From Azospirillaceae bacterium (GTDB taxonomy: Bacteria > Pseudomonadota > Alphaproteobacteria > Azospirillales > Azospirillaceae), in contig JAPWJW010000002.1 of NCBI GenBank assembly GCA_028283825.1, forward strand, positions 186,001 through 250,000: 64,000 nucleotides of DNA. The letters run 5' to 3'. Position 1 is the stretch's first letter; every line of letters begins with the position of its first letter. The notes below the pieces were generated by a model that was not told the DNA's origin, ran no database searches, and saw only the letters and a program-made list of their open reading frames with translations. Below are positions 8,639 to 17,753 of this stretch, in pieces. The position numbers were made by a program, and so were the translations under genes.

Positions 8639-11014
8639 ATGATCCGCTTCAGCCTTCCCGTGCGCCTGCTGCTGGCCATCCTGCCGGCGGCGGGTGTCAT
8701 GCTGGGGGGCATGATCCTGGTGACCCTGTCCCTGAGCCAGCAGGTGGTGGAACGGTTCGTCGGCGAATACGGCCGCGACACGGCCCAGCGCGAGGCCATG
8801 GCCATCAGTGCCGGCATCCGCCAGGAAATCACCATCGCCGAAGGCACCGCCCGCCTGGTTTCGTCCCTGGTGGCCACGCGCATGGACGAAGGCCGGGCCC
8901 CCACACTGGCCGACCGGCGGCAGGTCACGGAATATCTGCGCCAGGCCGCCGCCCTGCACCCCGAGGCCATCGGCGTGTGGTTTTACGCCGAACCGGACGC
9001 GCTGGGGCCCGACGCCGCGGCGCTGGCGACCGGCGACCGGCGGGTGGGCATGGCCGGCAGCGGCCGCTATGCCCTGTACGCCACCAGCCAGGAAGGGGCG
9101 ACGCAACTGCAATCGCCGCCCGACGATTTCACGGCGCAGGATTACTACACCCTGGCAGCGCGCAGCCACCGCCTGGCCATCGTCCCGCCGCACATCTTCC
9201 CCATCCAGGGCCAGCCCACGGTGGTGGTGTCCCATGCCATTCCCGTCATGGCGGGCGACCGGCCGATCGGCGTGGCCGGCATCGACCTGGACCAGGGCCA
9301 GCGCGCCCGGATTTATGAGGGCCACCATCCCTTCGGGGCACCCATCGCCCTGATCAACACCGCGGGCGTGTGGAGCTACCATTCCGACCCGGTGCTGCTG
9401 GGCAGTGCCGCCACCTTCGGCACCGGGCCCGACGACCAGTTCTCCGTGGCGGAGCGGGTGTATGTGCAACAGGCGCAGCCCTATAGCGTGGAACGTCGGC
9501 TGGCCGACGGCACCCACGTGCGGCGCTTCGCCTGGCCGGTGGACCTGTTCCCCGGCGAGGGCGGGCGCCTGCTGATCATGGACGTGCCGCTGGACCGCCT
9601 GACCCGGCCCTTCACCGGCATCCGGTCCGCCATCCTGGTGGCGGGCATCCTGTGCGGCCTGCTGCTGGCCGGCCTGATGATCCTGGCCGTACGCCTGGTC
9701 GTGGCCCGGCCGCTGCACCGCCTGCAGGCGGGGGTGGAGCGGCTGAACCAGGGCGATTACGCCCGGACCCTGCCCGACCTGGACAGCCCGGACGTCGTCG
9801 GCGACCTGGCGCGGGGGCTGGAGACCTTCCGCCTGACCCTGGTGGAACGCGACCGGCTGCGCCAGGACCTGCAACGGGTGGCCGCCTGCATCGCCGTCGC
9901 CCACGACGCCATCTACATGGTCAGCCGCGACTATCGGGTGCTGTACGCCAACGACCGCACCCTGCGGCTGCTGGGTGTGACGGACGCCCAGGCCGTCATC
10001 GGCCGCCGCATCGCGGAATTCGTCTCCCCCGACACGGCCGTCATCCTGGCGGCTCTGCGCGCCCAGGCCACCGCCCACCTGGCCACCCGGGGAATGTGGA
10101 CCGGCCGGGTGGACAATTGGACCACCCTGTCGGGCCACCATGTCGAGGCGGTGGAACTGATCGCCAGCAACGATGCCGGCGGCGACATCCTGGTGGTGGC
10201 CCGCGACGTGTCGGACCGCGACCGGGCGGAGCGCGACCGCCAGATGCTGCAGCGCCAGATCCTGCAACAGGACAAGATGGAGACGGTGGGCCGCCTGGCC
10301 GGCGGCATGGCCCACGATTTCAACAACCTGCTGGGCGCCATCCTGGGATATGCCGAATTCCTGGTGGCCGACCTGGCGCCCAATTCCACCGCGCGCGGCT
10401 ATGCCGACCGCATCCTGGCGGTGGGCGCCCGGGCCAAGGATCTGGTGCGTCAGGTTCTGGGTGGCGCCCGTACCGATGCCGGCGCGCAAACGGCGATGGC
10501 GGCCGCCGACATCGTGGACGGTGCCCAACTGGTCCTGCGCTCCACCATACCGGCCACCACCCGCCTGGCCTGCATGGCGGAGGACGGGTTGCCGCCGGTG
10601 CGGGCCAACGCCACCCAGATGATGCAGGTGCTGATGAACCTGGTCATCAACGCCCACGACGCCCGCCGGGGCGAAACCGGGGACGTGGCGATCCGCCTGG
10701 TCCACGGCCCCCTGCCCTTCGGTGACGGCCAGGCGAACGGGGCGGTGCGCGAGGTGTTGCCGGCACCCGCCGGGCCGCAGGTGGTGCTTGAGGTGGCGGA
10801 CCAGGGCATGGGCCTGGACCCGGACCATCTGGCCCGCCTGTTCGAACCCTTCTTCACCACCAAGGGGCGGGACAAGGGCACCGGCCTGGGCCTGGCCAAT
10901 GTTCACAGCATCATCAAGGCCCATGGCGGCGGATTGGCCGTGGCCAGCCGCCAGGGCGCCGGCACCATCATCCGCATCAGCCTGCCGGGCCTGGCCGGCA
11001 CCCCGCCGTCGTAA
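8639..11014 (+). CDS. Membrane sensor histidine kinase (Cache-HAMP-PAS-HisKA-HATPase)
   Basis: 791 residues from ATG 8639. Order: TM1 (about 6-28), a periplasmic double-Cache-like region (40-325; GVWFYAEPDALG, QDYYTLAARSHR, PVMAGDRPIGVAGIDLD), TM2 (about 330-352), HAMP to about 400, PAS (415-530), HisKA with phospho-acceptor His in GGMAHDFNNLLG (about 556), and a HATPase with N box NLVINAHDA, G1 VADQGMGLD, F box FEPFFTTK and G2 GTGLGLANVHSI. HDFNN is typical of orphan or hybrid kinases, but no receiver domain or response-regulator gene is adjacent. It probably senses a small extracellular ligand. The frame extends to 8531, but the extension is Pro/Ser-rich and unsupported. Confidence 0.92.
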   Translation: MIRFSLPVRLLLAILPAAGVMLGGMILVTLSLSQQVVERFVGEYGRDTAQREAMAISAGIRQEITIAEGTARLVSSLVATRMDEGRAPTLADRRQVTEYLRQAAALHPEAIGVWFYAEPDALGPDAAALATGDRRVGMAGSGRYALYATSQEGATQLQSPPDDFTAQDYYTLAARSHRLAIVPPHIFPIQGQPTVVVSHAIPVMAGDRPIGVAGIDLDQGQRARIYEGHHPFGAPIALINTAGVWSYHSDPVLLGSAATFGTGPDDQFSVAERVYVQQAQPYSVERRLADGTHVRRFAWPVDLFPGEGGRLLIMDVPLDRLTRPFTGIRSAILVAGILCGLLLAGLMILAVRLVVARPLHRLQAGVERLNQGDYARTLPDLDSPDVVGDLARGLETFRLTLVERDRLRQDLQRVAACIAVAHDAIYMVSRDYRVLYANDRTLRLLGVTDAQAVIGRRIAEFVSPDTAVILAALRAQATAHLATRGMWTGRVDNWTTLSGHHVEAVELIASNDAGGDILVVARDVSDRDRAERDRQMLQRQILQQDKMETVGRLAGGMAHDFNNLLGAILGYAEFLVADLAPNSTARGYADRILAVGARAKDLVRQVLGGARTDAGAQTAMAAADIVDGAQLVLRSTIPATTRLACMAEDGLPPVRANATQMMQVLMNLVINAHDARRGETGDVAIRLVHGPLPFGDGQANGAVREVLPAPAGPQVVLEVADQGMGLDPDHLARLFEPFFTTKGRDKGTGLGLANVHSIIKAHGGGLAVASRQGAGTIIRISLPGLAGTPPS

Positions 11015-11029
11015 ACGGAACCTGATGCC

Positions 11030-11106
11030 AGCGCCGGAGTGAACACCGCAGGGCTTCAATGAGGAAGCCCAAGCCGCCGGATGCTGGCGCCCGGCGGCTG
11101 AGGGGG
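11030..11106. repeat. Intergenic hairpin repeat, copy C (partial)
   Basis: Shorter copy between the convergent stops at 11014 and 11141. It keeps GCGCCGGAG and AAGCCGCCGGATGCTGGCGCCCGGCGGCTGAGGG but lacks the terminal hairpin of copies A, B, D, E and F. It runs into GGAGCGGAACGCGATCA, which resembles the AGAGC hairpin family found beside parAB. Confidence 0.6.
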
Positions 11107-11140
11107 CCTTTGGAGCGGAACGCGATCAATGTCGCGCGTA

Positions 11141-11836
11141 TTACGGCCGCAGGCGGCTGGCGAACCAGCTGTCCATGGCGTCGTCGTAACTCCACCGGCC
11201 GTAAGGCGTGTTGATGCCGGAATAGGGCATGTCGTACGGCATGGCGGCATACGGGTAAGCGCCGTAGCCGTAGGGACCATAGCCACCATAGGAACCATAA
11301 GGACCGCCGCCCCAGCCGCCGCGCGGATGGCCGGACATCGTGGTCTGCGACACGGAGAGGGAGAAGCCGATGCCGCCGGCGCAGGGCCGGTAGGGGTTGC
11401 CGCCCTCACCATAGTTCAGGGTGGCGCCGCCGCCCCGTTCCACCATGCCGCCGCCGAAACCGACACCCATGGTCACGCTGCCGCTGGCACGGCAATCATC
11501 GTCCTCATCCCGGGACGCCCAGCGGCCGCCTTCGGGCGGGCGGGTGATGACACCGTCATCCCGGCCATCGGCGGCGGCAAGGCCCGGCCCATCCAGCACG
11601 GGCGGCCGGGCCGGCCCCTCATCGGCGACGGGACGGGCCTGCGCGGCGTCGGCCTGCGCCGTTCCCGCCTTGATCGACTCCGGCTTGACCGGCCCCATGG
11701 TGGAGGTGTTGACCGGATCCGGCTGCACCTGGGCCACGGCCGGTGCGGCACCCACCAGCAACGCGACCAGGCACGCGGACGCCAAACCCAGGCGGGGCAG
11801 CGGCAGGTGATCGGCGAGCGGGCGGGAGAAAGGCAT
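11141..11836 (-). CDS. Secreted Gly/Tyr-rich protein, unknown
   Basis: 231 residues from ATG 11836 (TTGGAG 8 nt upstream). A signal peptide is clear: RLGLASACLVALLVGAAPAVA then QVQPDPVN. The mature protein is low complexity: a Pro/Ala/Asp-rich middle (DEGPARPPVLDGPG), a Gly-rich strip with a Cys pair (CRASGS, CAGGIGF) and a tail of YGS, YGGYGPYGYGAYPY and similar Gly/Tyr/Pro repeats, ending SWFASRLRP. No family recognised. Such tails occur in small cell-surface or outer-membrane proteins of alphaproteobacteria. It is separate from the glycosylation operon upstream. Confidence 0.75.
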   Translation of the reverse strand: MPFSRPLADHLPLPRLGLASACLVALLVGAAPAVAQVQPDPVNTSTMGPVKPESIKAGTAQADAAQARPVADEGPARPPVLDGPGLAAADGRDDGVITRPPEGGRWASRDEDDDCRASGSVTMGVGFGGGMVERGGGATLNYGEGGNPYRPCAGGIGFSLSVSQTTMSGHPRGGWGGGPYGSYGGYGPYGYGAYPYAAMPYDMPYSGINTPYGRWSYDDAMDSWFASRLRP

Positions 11837-11963
11837 CTTCGTTACTCCAAGGGCGTGCCAGGGCACGATAGCGGCAACGGCCCAGGGCTGAATATGGGGC
11901 GCATCGCCTCAGTTTTCACGACCAACCTGACAACAGCCTGTCGAAACCCGGGCCGGCCCATCA

Positions 11964-11981
11964 ATCCTTACGGCTTGGGGG
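11964..11981 (-). repeat. Iteron at the end of the GT4 gene
   Basis: Reads CCCCCAAGCCGTAAGGAT on the minus strand, a full match to the origin iteron pattern. The stop codon TAA (11968-11970) of the glycosyltransferase lies inside it. Confidence 0.6.
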
Positions 11982-13245
11982 CCCTGCCGGCACGCAGACG
12001 GCCGGCGGCCAGGTCTTCGATCAGTTGGACATGGGCCGGCAGGCAGACGGTTTCCAGATCATACCGGCTGACCGCCGTCTCCCGCGCCCGGCGGCGCAGG
12101 CGCGCCAGCCGGTCCGGGCTCTCCAGGGCGGCGGCCACCGTGGCCGCCAGCCCCTCGGCGGAGAAGAAATCCACCAGCAGGCCGTTGCGGCCGTCGCGGA
12201 CGACCTCGCGCACCGGCGGGGTGTCCGAGCCCACGATCAGGCAGCCCGCGGCCATCGCCTCCAGCAGGGACCAGGACAGCACGAAGGGGTAGGTCAGGTA
12301 GACGTGCACGGCGGAGACTTGCAGCACGTTCAGGAAGGTGGCGTAGGGCACCTTGCCCAGGAAGTGGACGCGGGACAGGTCCAGCCCCTGCCCCACCTCC
12401 GCCAGGTATTGGGCGCGATAATGCGGATGATCCGTCGGCCGCGACCCGTAACTGACCTCGTCGCCACCCAGGATGACGACATGGGCACGCGGGCGGCGAC
12501 GCAGCAGGTCCGGCAGGGCGCGCATGAAGGTATGGAAGCCGCGATAGGGTTCCAGGTTGCGGTTGACGAAGGTGACCACCTCATCCCCCGCCTTCAACAC
12601 CAGGGGATCGGTGGCGCCAAGGGGCGTGACGGTCAGCGTCGCCGTCGGGTCGGGCCTGACGAGATCCGTGTCGATGCCGTCATGCAGGGTGGTGAGCCGG
12701 GGGCGGACCTCCGCCGGGAACTGCTGTGCCTGCCATCGGGTGGGGGTGATGCCCCAATCCATGGACTGCAGGCCATGCAGCAGCGTGCTGTTGCGGATGC
12801 GGATACGGAAACGGTCGTCCAGGGTGCCGGGGAATTCCGGATCGAAGCCGACGTCGGCACCCTGCGTATTATAAAAAAACTCCAGGTAGGCCAACACCTT
12901 GGCCGTGGGGAACAAATCCTTCAGGAACAGCCCCTCGCCCCAGCCGGGATGCACGCAGATGACGTCCGGAACGAAACCCAGGCGGCGCAACTCCATGCAG
13001 GCCCGCAGGACCGCCTGCCCCCGCCGCACCGCCGCCTCGAACCCCACCAGATAGTGATGAATGCCGGAGGTGGCGCCCGCCGGGGTGGGATAACTCATCA
13101 AGGTCATCCCGCGCGGCAGGCTTTCCTGGTACTGGACGTTGGCCTGGTCGCCCAGGCACATCACCTCATGCCCGGCCGCCGCCAGGCGCGGCGCCAGGTT
13201 GCGGTACTGGCCGGGAAAATTCTGGTGAATGAACAGCAGCCTCAT
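11968..13245 (-). CDS. Glycosyltransferase family 4
   Basis: 425-residue retaining GT-B enzyme. The N-terminal domain starts MRLLFIHQNFPGQYR, NLAPRLAAAGHEV (nucleotide-sugar glycosyltransferases of polysaccharide loci begin like this). The C-terminal donor domain has FVNRNLEPYRGFHTFMRALP, VVILGGDEVSYGS, VHFLGKVPYATFLNVLQVS, and the donor-binding LSWSLLEAMAAGCLIVGSD..PVREVV (EX7E-like). ATG 13245 overlaps the TGA of the upstream methyltransferase (ATGA), so translation is coupled; the longer frame to 13287 is unlikely. Cytoplasmic; last gene of a four-gene minus-strand operon that probably builds or attaches a glycan. Sugar unknown. Confidence 0.92.
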   Translation of the reverse strand: MRLLFIHQNFPGQYRNLAPRLAAAGHEVMCLGDQANVQYQESLPRGMTLMSYPTPAGATSGIHHYLVGFEAAVRRGQAVLRACMELRRLGFVPDVICVHPGWGEGLFLKDLFPTAKVLAYLEFFYNTQGADVGFDPEFPGTLDDRFRIRIRNSTLLHGLQSMDWGITPTRWQAQQFPAEVRPRLTTLHDGIDTDLVRPDPTATLTVTPLGATDPLVLKAGDEVVTFVNRNLEPYRGFHTFMRALPDLLRRRPRAHVVILGGDEVSYGSRPTDHPHYRAQYLAEVGQGLDLSRVHFLGKVPYATFLNVLQVSAVHVYLTYPFVLSWSLLEAMAAGCLIVGSDTPPVREVVRDGRNGLLVDFFSAEGLAATVAAALESPDRLARLRRRARETAVSRYDLETVCLPAHVQLIEDLAAGRLRAGRAPKP

Positions 13246-13829
13246 GGCGCGATGCCGGCCGGCGGGGTCACATAGGCCATGGCCCACAGGTTGAAGCCGT
13301 CATCCTTGGAAATCCGGACATGGCCGAAACCGGCCGCCAGCAAGGCGGCACCCAGGGTCTTGGCGGTGAAGCCGGTACGGTGCGCCATGAAATCGTTGCC
13401 TTGCGCCAACGCGGACCGCAGCCCGAAAATCATGTCCAGCGGTGTGATCGGCCCCGCCGGCGACATGTAGGCCACATCGTCCAGGCGGTCCTCCGCCACC
13501 CATTTGGCGATGGCCTGCAAATCCGGCAGCGTGATCAGGGCGAAACCCTCGGGCTTCAGCACGCGCCGGAATTCGCCCAGCGCCTTCGGCACCTCATGCG
13601 CCCGCAGATGTTCCACGTTGTGCGACGACCACACGGCATCCACGCTGCCGGCGTCCACCATGGACAGGTCGGTGATCGAGGCGATGATGTCCGGCTGTAC
13701 GCGGGGATCGATATCCAGCCGCACCTCGCGCCATTCCCCGCTGTGGAACAGGCTGTGCAGTTTTTCCGGCTTTGCGACGCCGCAACCGACATGCAGCACG
13801 GTGCGGACCACGGGAGACTCAGGAACCAT
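13242..13829 (-). CDS. Class I SAM-dependent methyltransferase
   Basis: 195 residues from ATG 13829 (GGAAGAAG upstream; an in-frame TTG at 13841 is less likely). Motif I is VLHVGCGVAKPEKLH, motif II has RLDIDPRVQPDII, then SVDAVWSSHNVEHLRAHEVPKALGEF and VLKPEGFALITLPD, the usual order of a methyltransferase-11/ubiE-like fold. It lies between two glycosyltransferase genes, with a 4-bp overlap to the downstream one and 23 bp from the upstream one, so a sugar O-methylation role is a fair inference. The final helix GAALLAAGFGHVRISKDDGFNLWA is like SAM enzymes of polysaccharide clusters. Confidence 0.9.
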   Translation of the reverse strand: MVPESPVVRTVLHVGCGVAKPEKLHSLFHSGEWREVRLDIDPRVQPDIIASITDLSMVDAGSVDAVWSSHNVEHLRAHEVPKALGEFRRVLKPEGFALITLPDLQAIAKWVAEDRLDDVAYMSPAGPITPLDMIFGLRSALAQGNDFMAHRTGFTAKTLGAALLAAGFGHVRISKDDGFNLWAMAYVTPPAGIAP

Positions 13830-13852
13830 CGCTTCTTCCAACCAAATCCGCT

Positions 13853-16813
13853 TTACCCGATGACCGGGGGCGCGGCCGACGCCAGCCGCTTGCGGCGCGC
13901 CAGTTCCAGCAGTGCGTCGTTGATGCGGGGTGCCGTGGTGCCCAAGGGCATCAACATGCCGGCCCCCCGGGCGCGCAGGCGTTCCGCCTGGGCACCCAGA
14001 TCAAAGGCGGCGATCGTCAGGCCACCGTCCAGCATCCGCGACAGGGTATAGCACCACGTCTCCGGCCAGACGGAAGGCAGAAGACCCAGGTGACAATTGG
14101 CCGCCTGGAGCAGCGCTGCAACCTCACCCTCCGCATATTGACCGGTGAGCAGGACCCGGCCGGTTTCCAGCAGGGGCTGGTCATCCTGGCTGTAACCGAT
14201 CAACCGGAACTCCAACGCCAGATCCCGCGCGGCCGCGTCCCTGGCGCAGGAAAGCAGCACCTCATATCCCTTGGACCGCCCGATGGCGCCCACGATCGCG
14301 ATACGGGTCACCGATGACGAGTCGCCAGCCACGGGGGTCGGCGGGGCTGACGGCGTTTCCGGATGCGCCTCCACCACCATCCTGGCCTGGGGCACATATG
14401 TGGCCATGCGGCGCGCCGTGTCCTGGGACGGACACACCACCCGCCGGGCGCCCGCCAGCAGATCACTTGCGAACCGGCGCCATGCGGCGGCTGACAGGCC
14501 TGGCCGCAGGCGGTGCCCGTTGGCCCGGATGCATGTTTCGCACACCGTGACCGCGGGTTCGCCGCAATACCGGCCATTGCCATCGATCAGGTCGATTCGC
14601 GGGCAAATCCAGACATAGTCGTGCACATGGACGTCATAGGGCCAATGGTCCGCCAGCGCGACCAAGGTGGCGTCAGTCGCCCGAATGACATGGTGCAGGA
14701 TGACCCGCTCCACCCCCAGTGACCGAAGGTCACGGATCAGGTCGGCCAAGCCGGTGTCGGCATCATAAATGACGGATCGCAACAGGGGGACGTCCGGCGC
14801 CTCCAGCCGCAAGCGGGGCGCTGCGGCGGTGCCCTCGGGACGCAGCAGCAGGACGCGTATCCCCTGGGCGGTCAACGCCGCCACCTGCTGGTCCACGAAC
14901 CGGTCGGTGCCGCCCCCCAGCTTGGGGCAGACCACCAGGCTGGGGCGGGGGCCGGACAACTTCAGCCAGGCCAGGTCCAAGGCCCGCCGGGCAGACGCCA
15001 AGGGATCGGCCGCGATGAAGGCATGGACCTGCGCCTGATAGTCAGGATGGCGCCGGTCCAGAAGGTCCAGCGCCGCCGCGATGCGCGCCGCCTTGCTGGG
15101 CCCGAAGGAGGAACCACCGATGTGGCCCACCAGGACATCCAGCGCGCCGATGTTGCGCCAGCCGCCCTCAGCCGCGCGGCAACAGAAATCGTTCTCTTCC
15201 CCATAGCCCTGGCCGAACGTTTCGGAATCGAAATAGCCAATTTCGTCCAGGCAGTCGCGGCGGACGTAGAAGCAGAAACCGATGCCGGTGGGCAGGTCCG
15301 CCGTCCGACCGGCCAGGGTGGTGGCGGCCAGGTCGTCCAGAAGCGGCACGGACACGGCCGCCAGATTGGTACCTTGAGGATCGGGATAGCTGAGGATGGT
15401 GGCGTCATTGGACAGGGGCGTCACCGTGCCGACATCATCGCCGCTATAGGCCGCCGCCGCCAGGCGCCGCAGCCAATCGCCATGAACCTCGGTGTCGGCG
15501 TTCAACAGGACGACATCGCGATCCGGATGCAACGCCATGCCGCGGTTCACCGTGCGGACGAATCCCAAATTACCGGCGTTGCGCAGGACGGTCGCCCACC
15601 CTTCCGACTCCACGGCATCCACCAAGGCAGTCACGTCGGCGTCCGCCGGGCCGTCGGCGATCAGGATCACCTCGAACCGGAGCCCCGCTGTGGCAGCCAT
15701 CGACCCACGCAGAGCCTTCAGGCAAGCGGCCGTTGCCACCGCATCCCCGTAGATGGGAACGATGATGTCGATCGGCCGCCACCGGATGGCACCCGTCACC
15801 ATCGTTGCGGACGGCGGGCGGCTCAAAGGAACCGGTTCGCCGGTTCCGGGGAAAACAGGGCGCGCCGCCGCCGGCCCCATACTTACCTGTTGGGGGCTTA
15901 CGGCGTGCAGATCAGCCGGCGCGGAATCGGGACCGGGCCGGAACACCAGCCGCCGCGTCCAGCCCGCGCCGTCGTCCAGGCAGACGGCGACGGGGCGTCC
16001 GGGTGTCGCCGCGTCCCGGGCACGCACCGACCATTTGCGGCCGCCGGTTTCCACCGTTTCGACGATTTCGGCCACCAGCCGCGGTGCCCGTGTCCACTCG
16101 GCGGCGATGGGGCTGCCCGGCACGGGAATACCGTCCACCAGCACATGCAAGTCGGCATGCCCCGCCAGGGCAGTCGGCACGGGGAAGTCCAAAGCGACAA
16201 CCCCACCCGCATCCGATGGCGCTGGCCGTAGGGACCGGCGGCCCAGGACAAGCCCGTTCCACACCAGACTGACGACCCCGTCGTTGCGGGGCGCGGCGTA
16301 ACCGCCGACGCGGCCGTAAAGCGGGAATACCACCACCGGGCATTGCCCCGCCGCCACCAACGCGGCAAGGGCCGACCGGCAGTCGTCATTGGTCTCGGCA
16401 TTCCAGGCCAGCGCCGACACCAGGCGCCGCAGAAGAGAGGGATCCGGGACCGCCGGCGCCCAGGCCCGCCATAGGCCTGCCGCCGCCAGCGGATGGGCAC
16501 GGTCCAAATCCAAAGCCCGGACGAAAGAGGCTTGGGCCTGGGGCAGAAGCTGCCGGTGGAGCGCCACGATGCCGTCCAGCACCAGATCGTCGGGCAAGGG
16601 AGTTGGCAGACGAACCAGGCGCCCGGCCTGCAAGGCCGCCTCATCAAACTGGCCCAAGCCCATCAGGGCATGCACCAGCTTGCGCAGGGCGGATTGCCCC
16701 GCCCCCGTCGTCGGCACGGCCTGCCGGGCCAGGGCCACCGCCGCCTGCTGGTCCCGGTTGGCCAGGGCCGCATCGATCCTGGCCAAAAGGCCCGCGAACG
16801 GATCCGTGTCCAT
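13853..16813 (-). CDS. Large two-module glycosyltransferase (TPR, GT2, GT4-like)
   Basis: 986 residues. Residues 1-150 are helical TPR-like repeats (LVHALMGLGQFDEAALQAGRL, QAQASFVRALDLDRAHPLAA). 160-320 look like a beta-sandwich (GVVSLVWNGLVLGRRSLR). 330-590 are a GT-A/GT2 domain: RPIDIIVPIYGDAVATAACL, NAGNLGFVRTVNRGM, LLNADTEVHGDWL as the DxD region, and GYGEENDFCCRA. 640-980 are a GT-B-like module with a Cys cluster (YCGEPAVTVCETCIRANGH), IVGAIGRSKGYEVLL and LLPSVWPETWCYTLSRML. Such enzymes assemble O-antigen, capsule or protein glycans. Stop of the upstream gene is only about 10 nt away. M1 16816 or M2 16813 are both possible starts. Confidence 0.9.
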   Translation of the reverse strand: MDTDPFAGLLARIDAALANRDQQAAVALARQAVPTTGAGQSALRKLVHALMGLGQFDEAALQAGRLVRLPTPLPDDLVLDGIVALHRQLLPQAQASFVRALDLDRAHPLAAAGLWRAWAPAVPDPSLLRRLVSALAWNAETNDDCRSALAALVAAGQCPVVVFPLYGRVGGYAAPRNDGVVSLVWNGLVLGRRSLRPAPSDAGGVVALDFPVPTALAGHADLHVLVDGIPVPGSPIAAEWTRAPRLVAEIVETVETGGRKWSVRARDAATPGRPVAVCLDDGAGWTRRLVFRPGPDSAPADLHAVSPQQVSMGPAAARPVFPGTGEPVPLSRPPSATMVTGAIRWRPIDIIVPIYGDAVATAACLKALRGSMAATAGLRFEVILIADGPADADVTALVDAVESEGWATVLRNAGNLGFVRTVNRGMALHPDRDVVLLNADTEVHGDWLRRLAAAAYSGDDVGTVTPLSNDATILSYPDPQGTNLAAVSVPLLDDLAATTLAGRTADLPTGIGFCFYVRRDCLDEIGYFDSETFGQGYGEENDFCCRAAEGGWRNIGALDVLVGHIGGSSFGPSKAARIAAALDLLDRRHPDYQAQVHAFIAADPLASARRALDLAWLKLSGPRPSLVVCPKLGGGTDRFVDQQVAALTAQGIRVLLLRPEGTAAAPRLRLEAPDVPLLRSVIYDADTGLADLIRDLRSLGVERVILHHVIRATDATLVALADHWPYDVHVHDYVWICPRIDLIDGNGRYCGEPAVTVCETCIRANGHRLRPGLSAAAWRRFASDLLAGARRVVCPSQDTARRMATYVPQARMVVEAHPETPSAPPTPVAGDSSSVTRIAIVGAIGRSKGYEVLLSCARDAAARDLALEFRLIGYSQDDQPLLETGRVLLTGQYAEGEVAALLQAANCHLGLLPSVWPETWCYTLSRMLDGGLTIAAFDLGAQAERLRARGAGMLMPLGTTAPRINDALLELARRKRLASAAPPVIG

Positions 16814-16823
16814 CATCGCCGCC

Positions 16824-17627
16824 TTAGCGGGGCAGGACCGCCACCTTCAGTGCCATGACCGGATCCTGCGGCTGGCTGGAGCGGCAGACGGAACCGTCGC
16901 TACCATCGACATCGCCATGACGCAGGAAGCGGACGGTATAGTGCACCTTGTGGGTGGCGGCCAGTGCGCTGCCCAGGCGGAAACCGGCGCCCAGCAACGG
17001 CATCCCCTGGCGGCGGGTACCGGACAGGGTGCCGGGCTTCACCCACGTTCCTGACGGATCCGTCGGGTTCACGCTGCAATATTCCAGGCCGTCGGCCAGT
17101 TCCGGCGAGCCGTTGATGGTGAAGCTTTCAATCCAGAACAGATGATCCCCGGCGGATGCCCATTCGCCGGAAGAAAAGGTGCGGTCGCCCAGGCGCTGGA
17201 TATGCGCAGTCACCTGCAGGTCGACATTGGCGGGAACCGTTTCATCCCCCAGCCGTTGGATGCTGACATTGAGGCAAGACGACAGTTGCCCCGTCAGCGT
17301 CAGGGTGGTGACCAGCAGGGTGGCGCTTTCCGGCGTCACCACCACCGTGACCCCCTCCGTCCCCGTCAGCCAAGCCGACGCGGCCAGCCCATCCCTGGTC
17401 AGGAACTGCAAGGGCTTATGCCCCGGTTCCGGCAGCGACGACAGTTGGGCACAAGGAAAGCCGACGCCCTTGATCTGCTGTCGGATATTGGCCGACAGGC
17501 GGGCGGTGATGAAATAGATGCCCTCGGGCAGAGGCACGACCTTGGGCACGGCACGCAAGGGATCGGCGTCGGGCGTCGAAACCGTCGCCGGGGCTGCGTT
17601 GGCCGGCGCGATGACGTTGGGCAACAT
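16824..17627 (-). CDS. Unknown protein, first gene of the glycosylation operon
   Basis: 267 residues from ATG 17627 (in-frame GTGs at 17636/17639 are alternatives). No signal peptide or membrane segment. The middle is beta-rich (GIYFITARLSANI, VTVVVTPESATLLVTTLTLTGQLS, DLQVTAHIQRLG) with paired near-repeats QRLGDETV and QRLGDRTF, then SAGDHLFWIESFTINGSPELADGLEY. The look is of a beta-sandwich protein. It is placed between the RTX protein gene and the glycosyltransferases on the same strand, 7-10 nt from the next gene, so it is probably part of the same surface-glycan or glycoprotein pathway. I do not recognise the family. Confidence 0.7.
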   Translation of the reverse strand: MLPNVIAPANAAPATVSTPDADPLRAVPKVVPLPEGIYFITARLSANIRQQIKGVGFPCAQLSSLPEPGHKPLQFLTRDGLAASAWLTGTEGVTVVVTPESATLLVTTLTLTGQLSSCLNVSIQRLGDETVPANVDLQVTAHIQRLGDRTFSSGEWASAGDHLFWIESFTINGSPELADGLEYCSVNPTDPSGTWVKPGTLSGTRRQGMPLLGAGFRLGSALAATHKVHYTVRFLRHGDVDGSDGSVCRSSQPQDPVMALKVAVLPR

Positions 17628-17696
17628 GTCGTCCACCACTGGAAAGGAAAATAGGCGCTAGAGCCTGCCTGCACGGCACGCATAGCGCAATAACGA

Positions 17697-17723
17697 CTAT
17701 GGCGGGCACAAGGCCCGCCATAG
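17697..17723 (-). terminator. Terminator between RTX gene and glycosylation operon
   Basis: CTATGGCGGGC (17697-17707), loop ACAAG, GCCCGCCATAG (17713-17723): perfect 11-bp stem, 30 nt after the RTX stop. The T-run is on the plus side (CATTTTG), so on the minus strand it is more likely an attenuating or stabilising hairpin than a strong terminator. Confidence 0.55.
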
Positions 17724-17753
17724 CATTTTGTCCTTCGCCTAGGGCGAACCGGT

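Noticed and set aside
8489-11059. 856-residue minus-strand open frame
   Set aside because: Shadow of the histidine kinase gene; no family features.
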